Below are positions 1-7,246 of a stretch of 8,143 bases of DNA, piece after piece (positions within the stretch are counted from its first letter, which is position 1; each line of letters opens with the position of its first letter). The stretch covers positions 1 to 8,143 of the forward strand of contig CALDNB010000002.1 of assembly GCA_937914775.1 (NCBI GenBank), given 5' to 3'. The notes below the pieces were generated by a model that saw only the letters and a program-made list of their open reading frames with translations, ran no database searches and was not told the DNA's origin. The DNA comes from an uncultured Clostridia bacterium. Its GTDB lineage: Bacteria; Bacillota; Clostridia; Monoglobales; Firm-18. The position numbers and the translations under genes are program-made.

Positions 1-877
1 ATACTGCCGCTGCAAGGATAAGACCTAACCAACAACCTCGCGACTGTGTAAAAATCATACAAAGTGCCATAATACCGAATGCACCTGCAAAAAGAACCTT
101 GTTAATGAACTTTTTGCAACCCCATATCATACCTGCCGCTAAAGGTAATGCAAGTAATAGATATTCACCTAGTACATTTGGGTTTTCCAAAGTGGAATAA
201 ACCCTTACTGTGATTTGCTCAAACATTTCATCGTCAAGCCAGGCATGTCCTAAATTGTTTCCGAAAAACTGCTGATAAATGCCATATAAAGAAACAAAAA
301 CACCTGCCGTAATAAATACAGTTATGGCAGTAATTGCTTTTTCTTTTGTATCAAGTGCTTTTATAACCACAAAAACAAATGCAATAAAGGGCAAGTAAAC
401 CATATAAATCTTAATACTTGACATTACTGCAAGTGAAGTAACGGTACAAACACCGAAAATCAAAAGAAGCAGTATTACTAAAATGCCAAAACCGTCTAAT
501 TTTATGGGCTGGGCGTTTATAAAAATTCTGTGTATAAAATATGAGAAAAACGAAATTCCCACTAACGCAAGACATGCAAAGGTAGGCACAAAAGGTGCCA
601 AAAATATAGTTGCATATACAAACAAATGGTACTTTGATATATATTTAATAAGTAAACTGGTCTGTCCCAGTTTCTTAATTCTTTCTGACGCTTGAAGATT
701 TGAAAGCCACAAAACTGGCTTGTTTAAAATTTTATAAATTAGACTGTTTTTAAACTTGTTATCGTCTAAATCACGGGTAAAATAGTATCCTATGGTACTG
801 TTGTCCCACTTATTCTTACACCATAAGCATAAAGAAACTATGAATTTGTAAATTAAACTGTTTTTAATTAAATTCAT
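1..877 (-). CDS. O-antigen ligase/polymerase-like (Wzy/WaaL-type) membrane protein, 3' end missing
   Basis: The open frame starts with ATG at 875-877 and runs off the left edge, giving 292 residues without a stop. After an N-terminal part of about 80 residues, hydrophobic segments lie near residues 85-120, 128-150, 155-173, 181-200, 232-250 and 260-278. Two stretches resemble the O-antigen ligase (Wzy_C/RfaL) family of Firmicutes: YSTLENPNVLGEYLL (about 227-241), followed by a membrane segment, and FTQSRGCWLGL (about 276-286). Family members join or polymerise lipid-linked glycans on the outer face of the membrane. The start overlaps the murJ stop as ATGA, and an AAGGAG site lies 7 bases upstream, so translation is probably coupled to murJ. 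The N-terminal part repeats an N-S-x-I motif (residues 6-12, 26-33, 44-50). The substrate cannot be told: a wall glycan, capsule or teichoic-type polymer are all possible. The family call is likely; the exact role is inference. Confidence 0.8.
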   Translation of the reverse strand, partial: MNLIKNSLIYKFIVSLCLWCKNKWDNSTIGYYFTRDLDDNKFKNSLIYKILNKPVLWLSNLQASERIKKLGQTSLLIKYISKYHLFVYATIFLAPFVPTFACLALVGISFFSYFIHRIFINAQPIKLDGFGILVILLLLIFGVCTVTSLAVMSSIKIYMVYLPFIAFVFVVIKALDTKEKAITAITVFITAGVFVSLYGIYQQFFGNNLGHAWLDDEMFEQITVRVYSTLENPNVLGEYLLLALPLAAGMIWGCKKFINKVLFAGAFGIMALCMIFTQSRGCWLGLILAAAV

Positions 878-2400
878 TTTTTTACTCCTTTATTTATTAC
901 TTGCAACAGTTCCTCATTTTTAATAAGTAACAGTAAAGCGAAATAAACTATAGCACATACTATAACCGTCATTACAACAGACAAAATCATTCCAAGACCT
1001 GCGGTAACTGTTTTAACTAAAAAACCAACTGCAAACATTACTAAACCGCAAACAAAGATTTTTAAAATACCAAACAGTAATTTGCCGTCTATAAGTTTAT
1101 AAAATTCCCTGTTTACAAAAACGGAAAGAATAACTGAAACAAAAATCAATCCCACAGATGACGAAAGGGCAAGTCCGTTTACTCCAAAAGTTGTGTATTT
1201 CATAAATACCCATGATAAAATCGCAGTAAGTATTATTCCGAAAACTGATGCAATCATAGGCACTCTTGCCTTTTTAAGTGCATAAAAACACTTGTTTACT
1301 ATTTCGTTGTATCCGTAACTGACCATACCTATACTGTAAAAGAAAAGTGCCCCTGAACACAGTTTGACAGACAGTTCGTTAAACTCACCTCTTGCATAAA
1401 CTATGGTAATAATTTCTTCTGACAGAAGCATCATTCCTAAAAAGATAGGAACAGTAATAAGTACAATAGTTTTAACTGATGATTTTAAAACTTTACTAAA
1501 CTGCTCTTTGTCCCCGTCAGTACCAAATCGGGACATAGACGGGAAAATATAATTTGTTATAGCAAATGCAAATACACCAACAACTATAATATATAGGCGG
1601 TTAGCATAGTCAAGTGCCGCCGACCCGCTTCCGCTGTATAGATACGACGCAAAATTCTTGTTAATAAGTACAGTAATCGGCTGTACCCAGGAGGCAATAA
1701 GAATTGGCAAAGACAGTTTTGCCACGTCTTTAATTCCCTCGTTTTTAAAATTCAGTACAAATCTGTATCTGTAGCCCTTTTTAATAAGAGCAGGAATTTG
1801 CACAATTAACTGCATACTCCAGCCAAGAAGCATACTTATAGCAAGTCCGTAAACACCGAATTTATCGTTAAATAACACCAGATATGCTATTACAATCAGG
1901 TTGGAAACAAGGCTTATAATTGCAGGAATATTAAATTCATCAAAGGATTGAAGAATTCCTACAACGCTGTATGCAAGTCCCGTAAATATAGTAGTGGGAA
2001 GCAAAATTATAAGCAGCCTTGCGGTAATTTCCTTCGCTTCAGTGCCAATACCGCTTGCGACGGCGTTAACAAGAAAGTTCGGGAATATTGAGCCTATAAC
2101 TGAGAAAATAACAGTAATTAAAAATACAAGATTAATAAAACTGTTGGAAAATTCAAAAGCCTTATCTTTGTCTCCTCTTTGCAAAAAGCCGTTAAAAACA
2201 GGTATAAAACTTGATAAAATTGCTGCACCTAAAGTTAAATCAAAAAACGCAACGGGTATGGTACTTGCATTTAAAAAAGCAGTACCCAAAACACCTGTTC
2301 CGTAATAATTTGCAACTAATATATCACGAAACAGACCCATCAGTTTAGATAAAAATGTTGCAACAACAATAAAACTAACTGTTTTTACGGCCTTATTCAC
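874..2400 (-). CDS. murJ: MurJ/MviN-family lipid II flippase
   Basis: This 508-residue polytopic membrane protein has the length and hydrophobic pattern of the MviN/MurJ branch of the MOP exporter superfamily (normally 14 membrane helices). MurJ moves lipid II, the peptidoglycan precursor, to the outer face of the membrane. Family marks are the N-terminal SKLMGLFRDILVANYYGTG (18-36), FIPVFNGFL (65-73) and DYANRLY (264-270). By eye against E. coli MurJ, R24 matches R25, R270 matches R268, and R18 is replaced by K19. D39 aligns with T40 and R52 with F53, so two cavity residues are absent. The start is GTG: an AAGGAG site lies 9 bases upstream within the end of ireB, and the next Met (21) would cut the first helix. 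The gene follows ireB by 3 bases and overlaps the next gene by 4. The alternative is a flippase for another lipid-linked glycan, given the ligase-like neighbour; MurJ family membership itself is well supported. Confidence 0.88.
   Translation of the reverse strand: MNKAVKTVSFIVVATFLSKLMGLFRDILVANYYGTGVLGTAFLNASTIPVAFFDLTLGAAILSSFIPVFNGFLQRGDKDKAFEFSNSFINLVFLITVIFSVIGSIFPNFLVNAVASGIGTEAKEITARLLIILLPTTIFTGLAYSVVGILQSFDEFNIPAIISLVSNLIVIAYLVLFNDKFGVYGLAISMLLGWSMQLIVQIPALIKKGYRYRFVLNFKNEGIKDVAKLSLPILIASWVQPITVLINKNFASYLYSGSGSAALDYANRLYIIVVGVFAFAITNYIFPSMSRFGTDGDKEQFSKVLKSSVKTIVLITVPIFLGMMLLSEEIITIVYARGEFNELSVKLCSGALFFYSIGMVSYGYNEIVNKCFYALKKARVPMIASVFGIILTAILSWVFMKYTTFGVNGLALSSSVGLIFVSVILSVFVNREFYKLIDGKLLFGILKIFVCGLVMFAVGFLVKTVTAGLGMILSVVMTVIVCAIVYFALLLLIKNEELLQVINKGVKK
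885..890 (-). promoter_or_regulatory. Ribosome binding site of the ligase-like gene, inside the end of murJ
   Basis: The minus strand reads AAGGAG, 7 bases before the ATG at 875-877. The site lies in the last codons of murJ, whose TGA stop (874-876) overlaps the next ATG. A strong site plus a 4-base overlap points to translational coupling and fixes the start. Confidence 0.85.
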
Positions 2401-2403
2401 AGA

Positions 2404-2649
2404 TTATTTCTCCTTAAGATACTCTTTAACTATTTCTTCCAGCAATTCGTCACGTTCCAATTTTCTGATAATAGAACGGGCGTTGTTGTGACCTGTAATA
2501 TATGTGGGGTCGCCTGACAAAATGTAACCCACAATCTGACTTATGGGGTTATACCCTTTTTCCTTTAATGCATTATAAACCTTGTCAAGTATCTCTCTTG
2601 CATATACTTCTTTATTGTCATGTAAATCAAATTTTGTTGTTTCATCCAT
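2404..2649 (-). CDS. ireB: IreB-family regulatory phosphoprotein (UPF0297/YrzL)
   Basis: This small soluble protein of 81 residues is a full-length match to the IreB family. The diagnostic core is KGYNPISQIVGYILSGDPTY (31-50), followed by ITGHNNARSIIRKLERDELLEEIV. In Enterococcus faecalis, IreB is phosphorylated on N-terminal threonines by the PASTA-domain Ser/Thr kinase IreK and affects cephalosporin resistance and envelope stress. Here the N terminus MDETTKF keeps threonines at 4 and 5; the DET part aligns with the DET around one of the phosphorylated threonines of E. faecalis IreB (from memory). The ATG is preceded by AGGAGG, 17 bases separate it from pheT, and only 3 from murJ. In most Firmicutes the gene sits between alaS and ruvX, so this place, right before a lipid II flippase gene, is unusual. 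Phosphorylation here is inferred from the family only. Confidence 0.93.
   Translation of the reverse strand: MDETTKFDLHDNKEVYAREILDKVYNALKEKGYNPISQIVGYILSGDPTYITGHNNARSIIRKLERDELLEEIVKEYLKEK
2410..2415 (-). promoter_or_regulatory. Ribosome binding site deciding the GTG start of murJ
   Basis: The minus strand reads AAGGAG, formed by the last Lys-Glu codons of ireB, 9 bases before GTG at 2398-2400. It supports the GTG start and ties murJ translation closely to the end of ireB. Confidence 0.85.
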
Positions 2650-2657
2650 TTGGCAAC

Positions 2658-2663
2658 CCTCCT
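2658..2663 (-). promoter_or_regulatory. Strong ribosome binding site of ireB
   Basis: The minus strand reads a perfect AGGAGG, 8 bases before the ATG at 2647-2649, starting 3 bases past the pheT stop (2667-2669). It suggests that ireB is translated efficiently from the pheST transcript. No promoter is evident in the 17-base gap. Confidence 0.85.
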
Positions 2664-2666
2664 AAA

Positions 2667-5018
2667 TTACATTTTTCTAAGTTCTGCACCAAACTTTTCT
2701 GATAACTGATTTAATATATTGTCCATAACAGGGTTTACATCGTCATCAGTTAAAGTTTTGTCCATTGAACGGAATACTATTGAATATGCAATACTCTTCT
2801 TTCCTGCACCGATTTGTTCGCTTCTGTAAACGTCAAACAGTTTCCATGATTCAATAATATTTGTTTTTGTTCTTCTTATAATATCCTCAATTTCACGTAC
2901 AGTTACTTCTTCGTCAACTATCATTGCGATATCTCTTGTAACTGCAGGGAATTTAGGCAACTGCTTATATGATTTTGCAGTCTTTTTGTTTTCCATTATT
3001 GCTTCAAAATCAATAACAACCATATATACAGGAACATTAATTCCAAAGTTATCAAGAACTTTCGGATGAACTCTGCCCACAGTAGCACAGTGCTTTCTCT
3101 TTAACAGAATTTTAGCAGTCTGTCCGGGGTGGAAAATGTTGTTCTCAGTTTCTCTCTCGATTTCGTAATATGAAATACCAAACTGTTCAAACAGTTTTTC
3201 CAAAACTCCCTTTGCTGTGTAGTAGTCAACATTTTTGCCGTACATAGCAGCAACAATTTCCTGTTTTTCGTCAGCAAGTTCGCTACCCTCAACCTTTAAG
3301 TATTTTGTGCCGATTTCGTAAAGGTATGCTTCTTCGTTTCTGTAATTGTAGTTAACAGCAACTGTGTCAAGCATTGAGCCGATTACTGTAGTTCTCATAA
3401 TGCTCTGGTCTTCACCTAAAGGATTAGAGATTTTAACATAACTTTGCGGCTCAATATTTAATTTCTCATAAATTTTTGGTGAGTTAAATGACAAAGTAAT
3501 TGATTCGTAAAATCCCATTGCAGAAAAAGTATCCATAACCTTGTCAAGGGTTTTCTGTTTGTCGTTTTTCTCACCGACAATTGCTTCACCTTTTATTAGT
3601 GTTGACGGAATGTTGTTGTAGCCGTAAATTCTTGCTACTTCTTCCGCCACGTCAGCCTCTCCCTCAATATCTGCCCTGAACGTAGGGATAATCAGGTTGT
3701 CACCATCAACTTTAATTTCCAAAGTCTTAAATGTGTCAACCATTTCTTCTGGGCTTATGTCTGTACCTAAAAATTCATTGATTTTTTCAGGTCTGAACTT
3801 AATTACATTGTTTTCGGGCAATTTATCGTAAACATCAATTACGCCGCTAATCACTTCACCTGCACCTAAAAGTTCAATTAGCTCACATGCTCTGTTAATT
3901 GCATTTAAAGTATTGTGCGGGTCAAGACCTTTTTCAAATCTTGCAGAAGATTCTGTTCTTAAACCTAATTTTTTTGCAGTTTTTCTTACAGAACTTCCAA
4001 GGAATGTAGCACTTTCAAATAAAATTTCTGTAGTATCGTCTTTAATCTCGCTGTTAAAGCCACCCATTACACCTGCAACGGCAACTGCTTTTTCACCGTC
4101 TGCAATAACAAGCATATTAGAATCCAAATCTCTGTCAATCTCGTCTAATGTAGTGATTTTTTCACCGTCTTTTGCACGGCGTACAACGATTTCGTTGCCG
4201 CAAACAAATCTCATATCAAAAGCGTGCATCGGCTGACCGTATTCAAGCATTACATAGTTTGTTATATCAACAATGTTGTTAATAGAACGAACACCTGCAT
4301 TCTCAAGTCTTTTCTTAAGCCAGTCAGGTGAAGGAGCAATTTTAACGTTTTTAACACCTCTTGCGGTGTATCTTAAACATAAATCTTTGTCTAAAACTGA
4401 AACTTTTGCAAAATCATTAATGTTGCCGCCACATTCTTTAACCTGAGGTACAGGAAGTTTTAAAGGCTTTTTATATGTTGCCGCAACTTCTCTTGCAAGA
4501 CCGATAACACTTAAGCAGTCAGGTCTGTTTGATGTAATTTCAAATTCAGCAATACACTCGTTTAAGTGAAGTGCTTCTCTTATGTCCATACCGATTGTGT
4601 AACTGTCGTCAAGAATTAAAATGCCCTCTGCAGGTTTTGTTGCAATGCCAAGTTCTTCGTCAGAACAAAGCATACCGCAACTTTCAACACCTCTTAATTT
4701 ACCCTTTTTAATTTTACCACCGGGCAAAGTTGAGTTGTCTTTTGCAACGGGGATTACAGCACCCTCAAAAACATTGGTAGCGCCTGTAACTATCTGCACA
4801 ACTTCATCACCCACATCTACCTGGCAAACTACAAGTTTGTCAGCGTCAGGGTGTTTTTCTATTTTTAAAATTTTACCAACTACAACGTTAATAATGTCCT
4901 CGCCCTGTTGTTCAACAGATTCCACCATAGTACCGCTCATAGTAATATCCTCTGCAAACTGTTTTGGTGTAACATCTATATCAACATAATCTTTTAACCA
5001 AGATAACTGTACTTTCAT
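2667..5018 (-). CDS. pheT: Phenylalanyl-tRNA synthetase, beta subunit
   Basis: PheT pairs with PheS as an alpha2-beta2 enzyme that charges tRNA-Phe; the beta subunit binds tRNA and edits mischarged Tyr. The 783 residues match the normal bacterial length, with all domains in order: the conserved start MKVQLSWLKDYVDID; an EMAP-like tRNA-binding domain at about 44-150 (KIEKHPDADKLVVCQVDVG at 52-70); the B3/B4 editing domain at about 210-385, with GQPMHAFD at 261-268 and LGLRTESSARFEKGLD at 351-366; B5 at about 403-470, with the acidic ADIEGEADVAEEVARIYGY; the catalytic-like core at about 480-675; and the C-terminal FDX-ACB anticodon-binding domain at about 690-783 (FPAVTRDIAMIV). No truncation is visible. 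It follows pheS by 18 bases. The Shine-Dalgarno candidate GGGGAG (5031-5036) lies 12 bases from the ATG, rather far, while a second purine run (GAGGTT) lies only one base away. Family conservation nevertheless fixes this start. Confidence 0.98.
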   Translation of the reverse strand: MKVQLSWLKDYVDIDVTPKQFAEDITMSGTMVESVEQQGEDIINVVVGKILKIEKHPDADKLVVCQVDVGDEVVQIVTGATNVFEGAVIPVAKDNSTLPGGKIKKGKLRGVESCGMLCSDEELGIATKPAEGILILDDSYTIGMDIREALHLNECIAEFEITSNRPDCLSVIGLAREVAATYKKPLKLPVPQVKECGGNINDFAKVSVLDKDLCLRYTARGVKNVKIAPSPDWLKKRLENAGVRSINNIVDITNYVMLEYGQPMHAFDMRFVCGNEIVVRRAKDGEKITTLDEIDRDLDSNMLVIADGEKAVAVAGVMGGFNSEIKDDTTEILFESATFLGSSVRKTAKKLGLRTESSARFEKGLDPHNTLNAINRACELIELLGAGEVISGVIDVYDKLPENNVIKFRPEKINEFLGTDISPEEMVDTFKTLEIKVDGDNLIIPTFRADIEGEADVAEEVARIYGYNNIPSTLIKGEAIVGEKNDKQKTLDKVMDTFSAMGFYESITLSFNSPKIYEKLNIEPQSYVKISNPLGEDQSIMRTTVIGSMLDTVAVNYNYRNEEAYLYEIGTKYLKVEGSELADEKQEIVAAMYGKNVDYYTAKGVLEKLFEQFGISYYEIERETENNIFHPGQTAKILLKRKHCATVGRVHPKVLDNFGINVPVYMVVIDFEAIMENKKTAKSYKQLPKFPAVTRDIAMIVDEEVTVREIEDIIRRTKTNIIESWKLFDVYRSEQIGAGKKSIAYSIVFRSMDKTLTDDDVNPVMDNILNQLSEKFGAELRKM

Positions 5019-5036
5019 AACCTCTATACTCTCCCC

Positions 5037-6056
5037 TTAAAATTGTTTTAAAAATCTTAAATCATTTTCGTAGAACAGACGCATATCATCAATGTCAAAC
5101 TGACGCATAGCAACACGTTCAAGACCGATACCAAAGGCAAAACCGCTGTAAACTTCAGGATCAATATTGCAGGTCTTTAAAACTTTAGGATGAACCATAC
5201 CTGCACCTAAAATTTCAACCCATCCCTCGCCTTTGCAAACACGGCAACCTTTACCGTGACAAGCAGGGCAGGAAATATCCATTTCAGCACTTGGCTCTGT
5301 AAAGGGGAAATGATGTGGTCTGAATCTTGACTGAATTCCCTCGCCATATAGTTTTTTACAAAATGTATCAAGAGTACCTTTTAAGTCAGCCATTGTAACA
5401 CCTTTGTCAACAACAAGACCCTCAATCTGGTGGAAAACAGGTGAGTGAGTTGCGTCAACATTATCACTTCTGAAAACACGTCCGGGTGCAATAATTCTGA
5501 TAGGTGGTTTTTGTTGTTCCATTGTTCTTATCTGAACAGGAGAAGTTTGTGTTCTTAACAGTACGTTTTCTGTAATGTAGAATGTATCCTGTGTGTCACG
5601 TGCAGGATGGTCAGGCGGTAGATTAAGCGCCTCAAAATTGTAATAGTCAAGTTCTATTTCGGGACCCTCAACAATAGAGAAGCCCATACCGATAAATATG
5701 TCCTTTAATTTGTCAAGCACAAGAGTTAAAGGATGTCTGCCACCTGTTACAAACTTTTCACCTGGCATTGTTATATCAATTTTTTCTGATTTGATTTTTT
5801 CTTCAAGTTCTTTTGCCTTGATTTCGGTTTGCATTTTAGAAACTATGTCTTCTAAAAAGTTTCTTATTTCGTTTGCAAGTTGACCGATTACAGGGCGCTC
5901 TTCTGCAGATAATTTACCCATTCCTTTCAGAACATCAGTTAAAACACCTTTTTTACCAAGGTATTTTACACGGAATGCTTCTAACTGTTCGGCACTTGCG
6001 ATGTCTTTGATTTCTGCCTGAGCAGATGCCTTAATGTTTTGTAACTGTTCTTTCAT
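5037..6056 (-). CDS. pheS: Phenylalanyl-tRNA synthetase, alpha subunit
   Basis: PheS is the catalytic class II subunit that activates phenylalanine and transfers it to tRNA-Phe. Its 339 residues are the usual length. An N-terminal helical coiled-coil arm (about 1-90) precedes the catalytic domain. Visible motifs are GGRHPLT (106-111 region), the motif-2 region GRVFRSDNVDATHSPVFHQIEG (192-213) and motif 3 GFAFGIGLERVAM (305-317). Alanine 307 sits where E. coli Ala294 lines the Phe pocket. A knuckle of four cysteines, C263-x2-C266-x4-C271-x2-C274, precedes EILGAGMVHP; this insertion is common in Firmicutes PheS and may bind zinc. The ATG at 6054-6056 follows an AAAGGA site and its own promoter in the 71-base gap after rodA. 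The leader is too short for a T-box. pheT follows directly. Confidence 0.98.
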   Translation of the reverse strand: MKEQLQNIKASAQAEIKDIASAEQLEAFRVKYLGKKGVLTDVLKGMGKLSAEERPVIGQLANEIRNFLEDIVSKMQTEIKAKELEEKIKSEKIDITMPGEKFVTGGRHPLTLVLDKLKDIFIGMGFSIVEGPEIELDYYNFEALNLPPDHPARDTQDTFYITENVLLRTQTSPVQIRTMEQQKPPIRIIAPGRVFRSDNVDATHSPVFHQIEGLVVDKGVTMADLKGTLDTFCKKLYGEGIQSRFRPHHFPFTEPSAEMDISCPACHGKGCRVCKGEGWVEILGAGMVHPKVLKTCNIDPEVYSGFAFGIGLERVAMRQFDIDDMRLFYENDLRFLKQF

Positions 6057-6064
6057 ATATCTTC

Positions 6065-6072
6065 ATTCCTTT
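6065..6072 (-). promoter_or_regulatory. Ribosome binding site of pheS
   Basis: The minus strand reads GAAAGGAATG, with the AAGGA core about 10 bases before the ATG at 6054-6056. It is moderate in strength and lies within the short leader made from the promoter just upstream. Confidence 0.65.
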
Positions 6073-6094
6073 CAAAACTATACACAATATTGAC

Positions 6095-6123
6095 ATTATA
6101 TCACAAATTTTCCGCTAAAACAA
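6095..6123 (-). promoter_or_regulatory. Extended -10 housekeeping promoter for pheST-ireB-murJ
   Basis: On the minus strand a -35 box TTGTTT (6118-6123) is followed by exactly 17 bases and a perfect -10 box TATAAT (6095-6100). The bases just before it are TGA, which make an extended -10 (TGnTATAAT). The expected start of transcription is near 6087-6090, giving a leader of about 30 bases before the pheS ATG. The box lies just past the rodA stop (6128-6130), so the downstream genes need not depend on readthrough. It is the only clear promoter recognised in the window. Confidence 0.82.
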
Positions 6124-6127
6124 GATT

Positions 6128-7237
6128 TTAGAAGAAGGTTATTGATTTTTTTCGCATATAAACATTCTGCACAAGTCCAAGTGCAATAAAATTTGTTAAA
6201 AGTGACGAGCCACCGTAACTTACAAAGGGTAACGGTATTCCAGTAACAGGCATAAGCCCTATTGTCATTCCTATATTTTCAAGTACGTGGAAAAACCACA
6301 TAGCCGCAATACCTATGCAGATACAACTACCCTCAAAGTTTCTTGCGTTTTTGCCAATCATTACTGTTCTTATAATTAGTGCAAGAAGTAAAGCAACAAC
6401 GATTACCGACAGTATAAAACCGCCCTCTTCTCCTATTACCGCAAATATAAAGTCTGTGTGTTTCTCGGGTAAAATCCCCAGTTGCGTCTGAATCCCTTTA
6501 AATATTCCTTTTCCTGAAAAACCACCTGAACCTATTGCAATTTTACTTTGCAGTACGTGGTATCCGTAAGTAGTTGGAGCAATCTCGGGATATAAAAAAG
6601 CGTAAAATCGCTGTTTTTGTATGGTGTTTAATAAAAAGTTCCATGCAATAACCGCCAACACTCCTGCCGCACCTATTGCACATAAAATGTATTTCCAGTT
6701 TATACCCGCAACAAAAACCATAACTACAAAAATAAATATAAATACCATTGCAGTACCAAAGTCAGGCTGTAAAAGTATTAAAAACACAGGAACTGCAAGA
6801 TGCAAAAGTAACATCAGTATATTTCTTATGTCATTAATACCCTCACCAATACTGTCAATATGCTTTGACAGTGTAATTACAAAGCCTATTTTTACAAATT
6901 CTGCAGGTTGAATACCAATAGGTCCAAATCTTATCCAGCCCTTTGTACCTGTGCTTTCTTTTCCCTCACCTATAACTAAAACCAGAAGCAGTAAAAATAT
7001 ACATCCACCTGCTATAAATTTCCAAAATAAACTCATATCGTCATAATCCATAAGTGTAATGACATACATAAGTACAAGTCCTATAAACATAGCAGCCGTC
7101 TGTATTATAATATACTTTAAGTTTGAGTCAAGGGATTTTGTGGCACTGAAAACAAACACTGTTCCTATAATAAACAAAACAAGTGCGCATATCATTGAAA
7201 AATAATCAATTCTTTTAACAGTATCTTTTAACCTCAT
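6128..7237 (-). CDS. rodA: SEDS-family peptidoglycan glycosyltransferase RodA
   Basis: RodA polymerises lipid II into glycan strands during side-wall elongation, with a partner class B penicillin-binding protein. The 369 residues match RodA length and the family's pattern of about ten membrane helices. Marks of the SEDS family are KGWIRFGPIGIQPAEFVKI (99-117), LLQPDFGTAMVF (155-166), LQSKIAIGSGGFSGKG (229-244), GILPEKHTDFIFAVIGEEGG (254-273) and the C-terminal signature GIPLPFVSYGGSSLLTN (333-349). Asp262 in HTDFIF sits at the position of the essential aspartate of E. coli RodA (also D262). The sequence around 320-349 reads like RodA rather than FtsW or SpoVE, but the three are close paralogues. 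The ATG follows an AAGGTG site that overlaps the thiN stop, 9 bases downstream of thiN. No partner PBP gene is in the window. Confidence 0.92.
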   Translation of the reverse strand: MRLKDTVKRIDYFSMICALVLFIIGTVFVFSATKSLDSNLKYIIIQTAAMFIGLVLMYVITLMDYDDMSLFWKFIAGGCIFLLLLVLVIGEGKESTGTKGWIRFGPIGIQPAEFVKIGFVITLSKHIDSIGEGINDIRNILMLLLHLAVPVFLILLQPDFGTAMVFIFIFVVMVFVAGINWKYILCAIGAAGVLAVIAWNFLLNTIQKQRFYAFLYPEIAPTTYGYHVLQSKIAIGSGGFSGKGIFKGIQTQLGILPEKHTDFIFAVIGEEGGFILSVIVVALLLALIIRTVMIGKNARNFEGSCICIGIAAMWFFHVLENIGMTIGLMPVTGIPLPFVSYGGSSLLTNFIALGLVQNVYMRKKSITFF

Positions 7238-7246
7238 CTTAACACC

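Noticed and set aside
483..695. Plus-strand open frame of 70 codons
   Set aside because: It lies antisense to the ligase-like gene, has no family resemblance and no convincing ribosome binding site.
1994..2305. Plus-strand open frame of 103 codons
   Set aside because: It is antisense to the well-supported murJ and shows low-complexity residue use typical of a shadow frame.
3913..4236. Plus-strand open frame of 107 codons
   Set aside because: It is antisense to the conserved B3/B4 editing domain of pheT; no recognisable protein.
4621..4989. Plus-strand open frame of 122 codons rich in Ser, Thr and Pro
   Set aside because: It is a mirror of the tRNA-binding domain of pheT; the composition comes from the complementary codons.
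5243..5272. Four-cysteine knuckle in PheS as a sign of fusion or novelty
   Set aside because: A CxxC-x4-CxxC insertion at this place is common in Firmicutes PheS.
6115..6131. Inverted repeat ctaaaa-caaga-ttttag across the rodA stop, as a possible terminator
   Set aside because: The stem is only 6 A/T-rich pairs with one G-C pair, and no run of U follows on the minus strand. It also overlaps the -35 box of the pheS promoter.
6621..6911. Plus-strand open frame of 96 codons
   Set aside because: It is antisense to the membrane helices of rodA and has no supporting signal.
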